Positions 34,284 through 42,799 of a stretch of DNA of 64,000 bases are shown piece by piece (position 1 is the stretch's first letter; the number at the start of each line of letters is the position of its first letter). Origin of the DNA: Mycolicibacterium mageritense. GTDB taxonomy: Bacteria > Actinomycetota > Actinomycetes > Mycobacteriales > Mycobacteriaceae. The stretch covers positions 3,348,001 to 3,412,000 of the forward strand of contig NZ_AP022567.1 in the NCBI RefSeq assembly GCF_010727475.1, read 5' to 3'. The notes below the pieces were generated by a model. That model made no database searches. It worked only from the letters and a program-made list of their open reading frames with translations, and was not told where the DNA came from. The translations under genes and the position numbers were made by a program.

Positions 34284-34330
34284 CGCGAGAATCTCGCGCC
34301 TCATTGGCGAACCGCCTTGGAGAATCTCCA
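34284..34330. promoter_or_regulatory. Two related 13-15 bp palindromes 33 bp apart
   Basis: CGCGAGA-A-TCTCGCG (34284-34298) and TGGAGA-A-TCTCCA (34318-34330) are both perfect palindromes sharing the core GAGAATCTC. Their centres are 33 bp apart, close to three helical turns. They lie between the ureohydrolase start and the LacI operator. They differ from the LacI site, so a second regulator is implied. The LysR protein encoded to the right is one candidate, though the sites are not classic T-N11-A boxes. Confidence 0.5.
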
Positions 34331-34340
34331 CGACAGAAAT

Positions 34341-34358
34341 TGCCGAAACGATTCGGCA
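34341..34358. promoter_or_regulatory. Perfect LacI-type operator upstream of the ureohydrolase
   Basis: TGCCGAA-ACGA-TTCGGCA is an inverted repeat with 7-bp perfect arms. It is the best of four related sites in the 28.6-34.4 kb block and serves as their reference. It lies 80 bp upstream of the ureohydrolase ATG and about 150 bp upstream of the divergent lysR. Confidence 0.75.
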
Positions 34359-34508
34359 AAACCGTAACATTCGGCTTCGTCGGCGTCCAGGGCGCTGCTG
34401 CCACCGGAAAGAAACCCGGTATCACCGGCCGGCGACCTCGCCATTCCCATTCGCACGATTTCCGGCGTCCATTCATGCCGCACCGGCATGAACCGATAGG
34501 CTTCAGCG

Positions 34509-35435
34509 GTGTTCTCACTGTCGAGACTGTCGTGCTTCATCGCGGTCGCCGAGGAGCTGCATTTCGGCCGGGCCGCCGAGCGGCTGCACATGACGCAGCC
34601 ACCGCTGAGCAGGCAGATCCAGCAGTTGGAGAGTGAGCTCGGCGTGCACCTGATCGACCGCACCACGCGGTCGGTCACGCTCACGCCGGCCGGGGTGGCG
34701 TTCCTGCCCGACGCCCGCCGGATCCTGCAGCTGGCCGAAGGCGCGGCGCTCAACGTAAAACGGGTTCCAGCAGGCGATCTCGGCACCGTCGTGATCGGGT
34801 TCACCGCGGCCTCGGCGCACGCCGCGATGCCGCGCCTGCTCGACGCGGCCCGCGAACACCTGCCCGACGTGAAACTCGACCTGCGCGAGATGGTTACGGC
34901 CGCGCAGATCGAAGGGCTCATGACCGGCGAGCTGGATCTCGGCATGTGCCGGCCGCCGCTGAAGCGCCCCGGTCTGGTGTCGCGGCCGCTGCTGCACGAG
35001 CAGCTCATCGCGGCCATGCCGGTCGGTCATCCGTTGGGCGACATCGGCCGTCAGCTGACGCTCAACGACCTCGACGGCCAGGACATGATCATGTACTCGC
35101 CCGTGCAGGCCCGCTATTTCAACGAGTTGCTGATCAGTACCTTCACCATCGCGGGTGCGACGCCGCGATACGTCCAGTACGTCACGCAGGTGCACACCAT
35201 GCTGGTGTTGGTCCGCTCCGGCATCGGCATCGCGCTGGTCCCGGCGTCAGCGGCGACGCTGCATCCCGAGGGTGTGCGGTTCCGCTCGATCGGCGCGTTC
35301 CGGGAGCGGCCCGTCGAGCTCGACGCGGCCTGGCGCGGCGACAGCACCAACCCGGCACTGCTGCGCATGTTGCGCGACGTACTCCCGCCGCGCGAATGGA
35401 CGACCGACGATCTGGTCGAGGACGTGGTGGGCTGA
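34509..35435 (+). CDS. LysR family transcriptional regulator
   Basis: This 308-residue protein has an N-terminal winged helix (FSLSRLSCFIAVAEELHFGRAAERLHMTQPPLSRQIQQLESELGVHLIDRTTRSVTLTPAG) and a type 2 periplasmic-binding-like effector domain. The GTG at 34509 is used, with no strong ribosome site. LysR proteins usually control the divergent neighbour, here the ureohydrolase, but that gene already has a LacI operator. The convergent amidase is the other candidate target. Base composition returns to the GC-rich norm from this gene on. Confidence 0.87.
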   Translation: MFSLSRLSCFIAVAEELHFGRAAERLHMTQPPLSRQIQQLESELGVHLIDRTTRSVTLTPAGVAFLPDARRILQLAEGAALNVKRVPAGDLGTVVIGFTAASAHAAMPRLLDAAREHLPDVKLDLREMVTAAQIEGLMTGELDLGMCRPPLKRPGLVSRPLLHEQLIAAMPVGHPLGDIGRQLTLNDLDGQDMIMYSPVQARYFNELLISTFTIAGATPRYVQYVTQVHTMLVLVRSGIGIALVPASAATLHPEGVRFRSIGAFRERPVELDAAWRGDSTNPALLRMLRDVLPPREWTTDDLVEDVVG

Positions 35436-35475
35436 CCGCGTCGAGATCGACGAAATTGTCGCTGCCACTGGCGGA

Positions 35476-36942
35476 TCACGACATTTGCGTCGAATTCGGT
35501 GTCTGGAAGCCGCCGATCTGCTGCTCGAGCAGTTCGGCCAGCCGCAGCGGCGTGCGGTCCTCGAACATCGGTCCGATCAGCTGCACTCCCACCGGTAGCC
35601 CCTCGGGTGAGCGCCCCGCGGGGATCGCGGCGGCTGGCAGGCCCGGCATCGTCGGCACACCGGCCCAGACGAGCTGGTCGAAGTACGCGTGCTCGACGCC
35701 GTCGATGTCGAGCCGACGTCCCAACAGATCCGGGTCGTGGTCGTGGCCGAACGCGGGAGTCGGCGTGATCGGGCATACCACGGCGTCGAACTCGCCGAAC
35801 AGCTGCCGCCAGCCGTGGCGGTGCAGTTCGCGACGGTTGTTCACCTCGATCCAGTCGCGGTGGCTCAACACCATCCCGCGCAGCCGTGCCGCATCGAGGC
35901 TCTGATCGTCGGCACTCAGGCCGTCGGCGCGGGCCAGCAGCTGCTCGTACGAATCGACGGGAAATCGCGCCGCGGAGCCGGAAAACAGCAACTGCGTGTA
36001 CAGCACCGCGGCCTCGGCCAGGTCGGGCAGCAGCGGACTGTGGCGTTCGACACGAGCACCACCGGCGACGAGCGCGTCGGCCACCCGGTCAACGCCTGCC
36101 CGGACCGCGGCCCCGGTCGCGATGAGCGGATGCTCGTCGAGGACCAAGACCCGGAAATCGGCGAGCCGCTCGTGGCGCGGGGGCGGCAGCGTCACCTCGT
36201 GCGCCACACCGAGAGTCAGCGGGTCCGGCCCGGCCATCACCTCGAGCAGCAGGGTGAGATCGCGGGCGGTGCGTGCCATCGGGCCGACGACCGCGAGGTC
36301 GGACTCGGCAGGCAGGGCGGGAGCCGGTGGCGGGGTCATACCGCGCGTGGCCGCCAGCCCGAGCGTCGGCTTGTGCGCGTAGACACCGCAGAAGTGCGCG
36401 GGGGTGCGCAATGAACCGGCGAGGTCGGAGCCGATCGACAGGGCGCCGAACCCGCACGCCAGGGCCGCTGCCGATCCGCCCGAGGAGCCGCCCGCCGTGC
36501 GACCGGGATCCCATGGATTGTTGGTCGTGCCGTAGAGGTCGTTGAAGCTCTGGATGTCTTGCAGGCCAAGCGGCACGTTGGTCTTGCCCAGGACCACCGC
36601 GCCTGCGGCCTTGAGCCGCGACACCTGCACCGCGTCCTCTGCGGGCACGAAGTCCCGGCATTGCGGCATGCCCCACGTCGTGGGCAGCCCGGCCATGTTG
36701 TAGGACTCCTTGACCGTCACCGGAATTCCGAGCAGCGGCCGATCCTCGCCCTGGGCACGCGCCTGGTCGGCTTGCCGTGCGGCCTTTCGTGCCCGATCGA
36801 AGTCACGCACACAGATCGCGTTGATCGTCCCGTCGAGCCGTTCGATCCGCGCGATCGCCGCGTCGGTCAGCTCGGCCGAGGAAACGGCACCAGAGCGCAA
36901 CGCGACCGCCAGTTCACCGGCCGACTGAAAATTCCACTCCAT
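35476..36942 (-). CDS. Amidase signature family amidohydrolase
   Basis: This 488-residue amidase has the complete Ser-cisSer-Lys triad: Lys78 (GIPVTVKES), Ser153 (TAGGSSGGSAAALA) and nucleophile Ser177 (GSDLAGSLRTPAHFCG). Spacing of 75 and 24 residues fits the family. It hydrolyses a carboxamide in the cytosol. It lies 56 bp downstream of the 2-hydroxyacid dehydrogenase on the same strand and probably shares its transcript. Together with the divergent importer and glucarate dehydratase cluster, a hydroxy-acid amide or sugar-acid amide is a plausible substrate. This is inference. Confidence 0.87.
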   Translation of the reverse strand: MEWNFQSAGELAVALRSGAVSSAELTDAAIARIERLDGTINAICVRDFDRARKAARQADQARAQGEDRPLLGIPVTVKESYNMAGLPTTWGMPQCRDFVPAEDAVQVSRLKAAGAVVLGKTNVPLGLQDIQSFNDLYGTTNNPWDPGRTAGGSSGGSAAALACGFGALSIGSDLAGSLRTPAHFCGVYAHKPTLGLAATRGMTPPPAPALPAESDLAVVGPMARTARDLTLLLEVMAGPDPLTLGVAHEVTLPPPRHERLADFRVLVLDEHPLIATGAAVRAGVDRVADALVAGGARVERHSPLLPDLAEAAVLYTQLLFSGSAARFPVDSYEQLLARADGLSADDQSLDAARLRGMVLSHRDWIEVNNRRELHRHGWRQLFGEFDAVVCPITPTPAFGHDHDPDLLGRRLDIDGVEHAYFDQLVWAGVPTMPGLPAAAIPAGRSPEGLPVGVQLIGPMFEDRTPLRLAELLEQQIGGFQTPNSTQMS

Positions 36943-36998
36943 GAATCCGACGCTAGAGACCCGCCGCCGGAGCCATAAAATCCCTTTTCCCGCAAGAC

Positions 36999-37970
36999 CT
37001 ACCCGGTTGCGGCAGGCATGGGCACCGGCGTGACGAGTTCCCCGGAATCCAGGAAGCGGTCCAGGTTCGCCAGCGTCAGCGCCTCCATGGCGGCGCGGGT
37101 CTCGACGGTGCCGCTGCCGACGTGGGGGAGCAGCACGACGTTGTCGAGCGCCGTCAGGGCTTCGGGCACGTTCGGTTCGTCGGCGAACACGTCGAGTCCC
37201 GCACCGGCGAGCCGGCCCTGTGTCAGCGCCTCGACGAGAGCGTCCTGATCGACGACGCTGCCGCGCGCGATGTTGATCAGGTAGCCGTCGGCGCCCAGCG
37301 CATCGAGCACCTCGCGGTCCACCAGGTGGCGCGTGCCGTTGCCGCCCGCCGCGGCGATCACCAGGACGTCGACCTGGCGCGCGAGCTCGGCCGGTGACCC
37401 GACGTAGGTGTACGGGCTGTCCGCGATCTCGTTGCGGTTGTGGTAGCTGATGCGGCAGTCGAAGGCGCGCAGTCGCGTGGCGATCGCGGTGCCGATGCGG
37501 CCGAGCCCGATGATGCCGACGCGGGAGCCTGAAACCTTGTGCGTCAGAGGGTAATTACCGTCGACGGCCCAGCGGCCCGCGCGCAGGTAACGGTCGGACG
37601 CCGAGAACTGCCGCATGGTGTCGATGAGCAGGCCCACGGCAGTGTCGGCGACGCAGTCGCTCAGCACGTCTGGGGTGTTGCTGACCGCGACGCCGCGTGC
37701 GGCGGCCGCGTCGACATCAGTCGTGTCGTAGCCGACGCCGAAGTTCACGACCGCGCCCAGATTGGGCAGCTCCGCCATGAGCGCGGCGCCGACGCCGGTG
37801 CGGCCCGAGGTCACGGCCGCCACGATCTCCGCGCCGTGCTCGGCGAGGAACGCCTGCCGCTCGGCACCGTCGTCGGGCAGCACGTATGCCTGGTGGCTGG
37901 TGCGCAGCGTCTCGGCCAGCGACGGCTTGAGTGGACCGACCTGCAACACGCGGCGAGCGGGAGCATCCAT
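36999..37970 (-). CDS. D-2-hydroxyacid dehydrogenase (glyoxylate/hydroxypyruvate reductase-like)
   Basis: This 323-residue protein has NAD-binding GLGRIG (155-160) and the full catalytic set Arg236 (NIARGSVVD), Glu265 (ADEPNVPEAL) and His283 (LPHVGSGT). NFGVGYDTTDVDAAAARGVAVSNTP is typical of the glyoxylate/hydroxypyruvate reductase branch. ATG 37970 gives the family's usual N-terminus; upstream codons are not conserved-looking. It is divergent from the ABC transporter operon across 299 bp. It probably reduces or oxidises a short hydroxy acid linked to the imported compound. Confidence 0.87.
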   Translation of the reverse strand: MDAPARRVLQVGPLKPSLAETLRTSHQAYVLPDDGAERQAFLAEHGAEIVAAVTSGRTGVGAALMAELPNLGAVVNFGVGYDTTDVDAAAARGVAVSNTPDVLSDCVADTAVGLLIDTMRQFSASDRYLRAGRWAVDGNYPLTHKVSGSRVGIIGLGRIGTAIATRLRAFDCRISYHNRNEIADSPYTYVGSPAELARQVDVLVIAAAGGNGTRHLVDREVLDALGADGYLINIARGSVVDQDALVEALTQGRLAGAGLDVFADEPNVPEALTALDNVVLLPHVGSGTVETRAAMEALTLANLDRFLDSGELVTPVPMPAATG

Positions 37971-38182
37971 GCCGGTAACGGTAGGCGTGCCTGCAAATAC
38001 CCGTCCAACACGGAAATAGCATGGGTTAATACGCAAGCCGCATAATTACCGGCGCGGCGGTGCGTTCGCCGCATCGATCGTCTTTCGGCATGGGTAAACG
38101 CGCAGGTCAAGCCCCAAATTGTGGTCGCCTTACCCGGCCCAGTAGTCCAGGCATTTTGGCTTTCCCGACCGATTTCGCCGGG

Positions 38183-38248
38183 TTGACGGTGTTCGGCACA
38201 GGTTCTTAGGTTGTGTCTGCGGTCACAGCCAGCATCCACATACGTGGA
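38183..38248 (+). promoter_or_regulatory. Promoter and leader palindrome of the ABC importer operon
   Basis: The -35 TTGACG (38183-38188) and -10 TAGGTT (38207-38212) are 18 bp apart, giving a start near 38219. The inverted repeat TCCAC-ATAC-GTGGA (38235-38248) lies at about +17 to +30, where a bound repressor would block elongation. CTGGAGG then precedes ATG 38270. The IclR protein encoded in the operon is a candidate binder. The remaining ~200 bp back to 37970 show no clear gene or second promoter. Confidence 0.55.
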
Positions 38249-38269
38249 CGTCACACCCTGGAGGATCCA

Positions 38270-39838
38270 ATGAGGCCCGTTCCCCGCCGAACGCAGCGCA
38301 CGCTGGCCGTCCTCTCCGCCGCGCTGTGCACCGCGACCGCGGGTTGCACAGTCGCCAACACGGCCCACGGTGGCTACGACCCCAACACGTTGCGGATCGT
38401 GCTGCCGCAGGAGCCGCCCACGCTCGAACCGTGCGAGAGCTCGCTGACCTCGACCGGCGTGGTGGTGCGGTCCAACATCACCGAGCCGCTGATCGAACGG
38501 GATCCGGGAACCGGTGATCTGCAGCCGCTGCTGGCCACGCAGTGGCGCCAAACCTCGCCGAACCAGTGGACGTTCACCACCCGCCCGGGCGTGACGTTCT
38601 CCGACGGCACGCCGTTCACCGCGGCCGACGCGGCCTTCTCCATCGACCGCGCGGTCAACTCCGACCTGCAGTGCAACGTCGACGGCTACGTGTTCGGCGA
38701 CGACAAACTCGACGTGTCCGCGCCCGACGAGCACACCGTGGTGGTGGGCACCCCCAAGCCCGATCCCATTCTGCCGCTGCGCATCTCGTTCGTGGAGATC
38801 GTGCCGAAAACCACCAGCATGGCCGCGAAGGTCCGCGAACCGATCGGCACCGGCCCCTATGCGATCGAGAAATGGGACTACGGCCAGAAGCTCGTGCTGC
38901 ACCGCAACGAGACGTACTGGGGCACCAAGCCGGACTTCGCCCGCGCCGAATACCAGTGGCGCAGTGAGGGAAGCGTGCGTGCCGCGATGGTAGTCAACGA
39001 CGAAGCCGACATCGGCACCTCAGTCGGGCCGGAGGACGGCGCCGAAGAACTCGGCGTGCCGTTCCCCAACAACGAGACCACCGCACTGCGGATCACGGCC
39101 ACCGAGGCACCGCTGAACGACATCCGGATCCGCCACGCGATCAACTACTCGGTCAACCGCACCGGCATCGTCAAGGCACTCTTCCGTGGTCTCGGCGAAC
39201 CCGCTTCGCAGCTGATCCCCGAAGGCGTCGTCGGCTACAACAAGGATCTCCCGCTGTGGCCCTACGATCCCGACAAGGCCAAGCACCTGGTCGACGAGGC
39301 CAGGGCAGACGGCGTGCCGGTCGACCGCCAGATCCGGTTGATCGGGCGGAACAGCCAGTTCCCCAAGGTCACCGAGACCGTCGAGGTGATCCAGAACGAG
39401 CTGGCCAAGATCGGCCTCAACGTCAAGATCGAGATGATGGACACCGCGGCACAGCTGCAGTACCAGCTGCAGCCGTTCCCGGCCAACGCCGGGCCGTTCA
39501 TCGCGCTGATCATGCACGGCAACCAGGCCGGTGACGCGGCGTTCAGCGTCGACCAGTACATGCGCAGCGACGGCGCGCAGAGTGCATACGGCACACCGGC
39601 TTTCGACGCGAAAATCGAGCAGGCCGGCGAACTGACGGGCCAGCAGCGCCAGGGCGCGTACGCCAAGGTGTTCGCCGACGAACCCAGCGAGATCGGCCAG
39701 TTCGCCTACATCGCCCATATGACCGGCGTGCTCGCGAAATCCCCGCGGGTCGACTACCAGCCCAACTCGGCAACCGGTGACGAGATGCGGCTGTCCCAGA
39801 TGACATTCGCCGGCACCGAGTCCTCCGACAAGCAGTGA
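38270..39838 (+). CDS. ABC transporter substrate-binding lipoprotein (peptide/DppA-like family 5)
   Basis: This 522-residue solute-binding protein starts with a basic n-region, a hydrophobic stretch and a lipobox-like TATAGC with Cys26, so it should be a lipid-anchored exported protein. The mature part has family 5 features: LRIVLPQEPPTLEPCESSLTSTGVVVRSNITEPLIERDPGTGDLQPLLATQW and PIGTGPYAIEKW. Despite the dipeptide-type family, such proteins also bind sugar acids, opines and amides. GGAGG at 38260 sets the start. It is first in an operon with two permeases and two ATPases. Confidence 0.9.
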   Translation: MRPVPRRTQRTLAVLSAALCTATAGCTVANTAHGGYDPNTLRIVLPQEPPTLEPCESSLTSTGVVVRSNITEPLIERDPGTGDLQPLLATQWRQTSPNQWTFTTRPGVTFSDGTPFTAADAAFSIDRAVNSDLQCNVDGYVFGDDKLDVSAPDEHTVVVGTPKPDPILPLRISFVEIVPKTTSMAAKVREPIGTGPYAIEKWDYGQKLVLHRNETYWGTKPDFARAEYQWRSEGSVRAAMVVNDEADIGTSVGPEDGAEELGVPFPNNETTALRITATEAPLNDIRIRHAINYSVNRTGIVKALFRGLGEPASQLIPEGVVGYNKDLPLWPYDPDKAKHLVDEARADGVPVDRQIRLIGRNSQFPKVTETVEVIQNELAKIGLNVKIEMMDTAAQLQYQLQPFPANAGPFIALIMHGNQAGDAAFSVDQYMRSDGAQSAYGTPAFDAKIEQAGELTGQQRQGAYAKVFADEPSEIGQFAYIAHMTGVLAKSPRVDYQPNSATGDEMRLSQMTFAGTESSDKQ

Positions 39839-39854
39839 CGGGAAGGCCCCAGCG

Positions 39855-40784
39855 ATGTTCCCATTCCTCCGGCGCCGGATGTACACGAGCGCCCTGCCGT
39901 TGATCATCGTGCTGCTGGGTGTGTTCCTGCTGGCCCGGCTGACCGGTGACCCCACCAACCTGTACCTGCCGGAATCGGCGACCGCCGAACAGCGCGCCGA
40001 GTTCGCCGCATCGCACGGATTCGACGCTCCGCTGCTCACCCAGATGGCCGACTACTTCCGGGGCGTCATCCACCTCGACTTCGGCACGTCGCTGCGCACC
40101 GGGGAATCGGCGTCCGAGATGGCGCTGCGCGCTTTCCCGGCCACGCTTCAACTGGCCTTCACCACAATGATTCTGGCGATCATCGGCGCCGTGATCATCG
40201 GTTGCTGGGCGGCGTACCGGCCGAACTCGTTGGCCGACCGCTTCTCCAGCCTGCTGTCGATGACAGCGGCCTCCATCCCGGACTTCTGGTTCGCGATCAC
40301 CGGGGTGTGGCTTTTCGCGGTGCTGCTGGGCTGGCTGCCGACCTCGGGTGTGGACAGCGGTGTGCTGTCCTGGATCCTGCCGGTCGCGACCCTGATGATC
40401 CGTCCGCTCGGCGTGCTCACCCAGGTGGTGCGCGGCGCCATGGTCTCGGCACTGTCCGCGCCCTACATCCGGCTCGCCCGGAGCAAGGGCGCAGGCGACC
40501 TGCGGGTGGTCAGCCATCACGCCCTGCGCAACGCGGCCGCACCCGCTCTGACGGTGGCAGGCGATCTCGCGGTCGGCCTGATCAACGGTGCGGTGGTGGT
40601 CGAGGCCATCTTCGGCTGGCCCGGCATCGGCAAGCTCATGATCGACGCGATCCTGCAACGCGACTTCGCGGTGCTCCAGGCGGCCGTACTGCTCACGGCC
40701 GTCAGCATTTTCGTCCTCAACATCGTCATCGACGCCTGCTACGCGCTACTCGACGCGCGGGTGCGGGAACCGGCCAGGGTTTAG
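39855..40784 (+). CDS. ABC transporter permease (DppB-like)
   Basis: This 309-residue membrane protein has six helices and the DppB/OppB pattern: N-terminal helix, LTGDPTNLYLPESATAEQRAEFAASHGFDAPLLTQMADYFRGVIHLDFGTSL, and the EAA loop ARSKGAGDLRVVSHHALRNAAAPALT that contacts the ATPase. It begins 16 bp after the binding-protein stop. It forms the import channel with the next gene. Confidence 0.92.
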   Translation: MFPFLRRRMYTSALPLIIVLLGVFLLARLTGDPTNLYLPESATAEQRAEFAASHGFDAPLLTQMADYFRGVIHLDFGTSLRTGESASEMALRAFPATLQLAFTTMILAIIGAVIIGCWAAYRPNSLADRFSSLLSMTAASIPDFWFAITGVWLFAVLLGWLPTSGVDSGVLSWILPVATLMIRPLGVLTQVVRGAMVSALSAPYIRLARSKGAGDLRVVSHHALRNAAAPALTVAGDLAVGLINGAVVVEAIFGWPGIGKLMIDAILQRDFAVLQAAVLLTAVSIFVLNIVIDACYALLDARVREPARV

Positions 40785-40796
40785 GAGATCACCGAC

Positions 40797-41789
40797 ATGA
40801 GCACGCAGATCGACCTGATTCCGGCCAAACCCACGACGGCGATCATCGGTGAGGCCGAAACCGCCACCGGCAAGCGGCGCGATCGCGGGGTATGGCTCCG
40901 GATGCTGGGCAACGACCGGGTCGCGGCCGCCGCGGCCGTGGTGCTTGGCCTGGTCTTCCTGACCGCGATCGTCGGTCCCATGCTGGTCGGCGATCTCGCC
41001 ACCGACATCGACCTGGACAACTCCAATCAGGCGCCGTTCACGCTCGCGCACGGCTGGGCCAACGTGCTCGGCACGGACCCGCTGGGGCGCAGCATGCTGG
41101 CGCGGCTCATCGTCGCGAGCCGCACCACACTGTCGGTAGCCGTTCCGGCCGTGGTGATCTCGGCCGTGGTCGGCTCGGTGATCGGCATGTGGGCCGGCTA
41201 CCACCGGGGCTGGCGCGAGACCGTGGCCATGCGGGTGGCCGACGTCATCATGAGCTTCCCGTCGCTCCTGCTGGCCGTGGTGGTGCTGTATGTGTTCTCG
41301 CCCAGCGCGGCCAATATCGTGCTGGTGCTGGCCATCACGCGCATCCCGGTCTACCTGCGCACCGCCCGCGCCGAGTCCGCCGAGCTGCAGAGCCGTGTGT
41401 TCGTCGACGCGGCCCGCACGTTCGGGGCGGGTGCGACGTCGATCATCATGCGCCACGTCGTGCCGATCGTGCTGCCGACGCTGCTGACGGTCGCGACCCT
41501 CGACTTCTGCTACGTCATGCTCGCGGAGAGTTCGCTGAGCTTCCTGGGCATCGGCATCCAGCCGCCTGACATCAGCTGGGGCCTCATGGTTTCCCAGGGC
41601 CGCACGTATCTCCACACCGCGTGGTGGCTGTCGTTCTTCCCCGGCCTGGCCATCGTGATCACCACGGTGTCGGCGACGATCCTCGCCGCGTGGGCCCGCA
41701 TCGCGACCGACCCGGGCCAGCGCTGGCGGCTCACCGTGCCCCAGAACCGCTTGTCCCGCTTCGCCAAGACCGGAAAGGCCCTCTCATGA
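40797..41789 (+). CDS. ABC transporter permease (DppC-like)
   Basis: This 330-residue protein has an extended polar N-terminus, six helices and the DppC signature LGTDPLGRSMLARLIVASRTTLSV. Its EAA loop is DAARTFGAGATSIIMRHVVPIVLPTLL, followed by SFLGIGIQPPDISWGLMVSQGRTYL. The stop overlaps the next ATG by 4 bases. It is the second channel subunit of the importer. Confidence 0.92.
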   Translation: MSTQIDLIPAKPTTAIIGEAETATGKRRDRGVWLRMLGNDRVAAAAAVVLGLVFLTAIVGPMLVGDLATDIDLDNSNQAPFTLAHGWANVLGTDPLGRSMLARLIVASRTTLSVAVPAVVISAVVGSVIGMWAGYHRGWRETVAMRVADVIMSFPSLLLAVVVLYVFSPSAANIVLVLAITRIPVYLRTARAESAELQSRVFVDAARTFGAGATSIIMRHVVPIVLPTLLTVATLDFCYVMLAESSLSFLGIGIQPPDISWGLMVSQGRTYLHTAWWLSFFPGLAIVITTVSATILAAWARIATDPGQRWRLTVPQNRLSRFAKTGKALS

Positions 41790-42799
41790 CCACGATGGTG
41801 GACCAGGCCGCCCTGCAGGTGGAGGGCATGTGCGTCGACATCCGCACCATCACCGGCACCGTCCGCGCGGTCGACAACGTGAGCTTCTCGGCGCACCGCG
41901 GCGAAACCCTCGCCCTGCTGGGCGAATCCGGCTGCGGCAAGTCCATGACCGCGACCGCGCTTGTCGGCCTGCTCGAGCCGGTGGCCAGGGTGTCGGCCGG
42001 TTCGGCCAGGCTCGGCGACGTCGAACTGTTCAGCGCCGACCGCAAGAAGCGCCGCGAGATCGCGGGCACCGAACTGGCCATCGTGTTCCAGGACGCGCTC
42101 ACGGCCCTCAATCCGCTCTACACCGTGGGAACCCAACTGGCCGAGCCGTTCCGGATCCACCAGGGCATGAGCGCCAAGGACGCCAAACGCAAGGCTGTCG
42201 AACTCATGGCTCGCGTCGGGATCCCGCAGCCCGAGTCGCGGCTCAACTCGTACCCGCATCAGTTCTCCGGCGGTATGCGCCAGCGCCTACTGATCGCGAT
42301 GGCGGTCGCGCTCAACCCCAGCGTGCTGATCGCCGACGAACCCACCACAGCGCTCGACGTCACGGTGCAGGCCCAGATCATGGCCCTGCTGCGGGATCTG
42401 CGCACCGAGTACCACATGGCCGTCGTGCTCATCACGCACGACCTGGCACTGGTGGCCGAGGAGGCCGACCGGGTCGCCGTGATGTACGCCGGGCAGATCG
42501 TCGAGACCGGGCCGGTGTCAGAGGTTTTCAGTGACCCCAGGCACCCGTACACCAAAGGGCTGCTGAGTTCGGTGCCCGTGCACGCGGTGCGCGGCGAGAC
42601 CCTCAAGTCGATCGGCGGCTCGCCACCGGACCTGCACTCGATCCCGGCCGGCTGCGTGTACCAGGCGCGGTGCCCGCTGGCCCGGGAGATCTGCACCACC
42701 ACTCGGCCCGAGCTGCGCGGCGACGGCCGGCGCAGTGCTTGCCATTTCCCGGAGGAAACTGCGGTCCGCACGCGAGGAGGAGAAATTGCAGATGTCTGA
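41786..42799 (+). CDS. ABC transporter ATP-binding protein (DppD-like)
   Basis: This 337-residue ATPase has Walker A GESGCGKS, Q-loop FQDALTALNP, signature FSGGMRQR, Walker B VLIADEPTTALD and the switch His in LITHDLALV. The C-terminal oligopeptide-transporter domain carries a cysteine cluster (CVYQARCPLAREIC...C) of the kind that binds an iron-sulfur cluster in this subfamily. ATG 41786 overlaps the permease stop (ATGA). It couples ATP hydrolysis to import together with the next gene. Confidence 0.92.
   Translation: MTTMVDQAALQVEGMCVDIRTITGTVRAVDNVSFSAHRGETLALLGESGCGKSMTATALVGLLEPVARVSAGSARLGDVELFSADRKKRREIAGTELAIVFQDALTALNPLYTVGTQLAEPFRIHQGMSAKDAKRKAVELMARVGIPQPESRLNSYPHQFSGGMRQRLLIAMAVALNPSVLIADEPTTALDVTVQAQIMALLRDLRTEYHMAVVLITHDLALVAEEADRVAVMYAGQIVETGPVSEVFSDPRHPYTKGLLSSVPVHAVRGETLKSIGGSPPDLHSIPAGCVYQARCPLAREICTTTRPELRGDGRRSACHFPEETAVRTRGGEIADV

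Noticed and set aside
35436..35475. Possible terminator hairpin between lysR and the amidase
   Set aside because: Only the short GTCGAGATCGAC repeat is present, with no T-tract; too weak to call.
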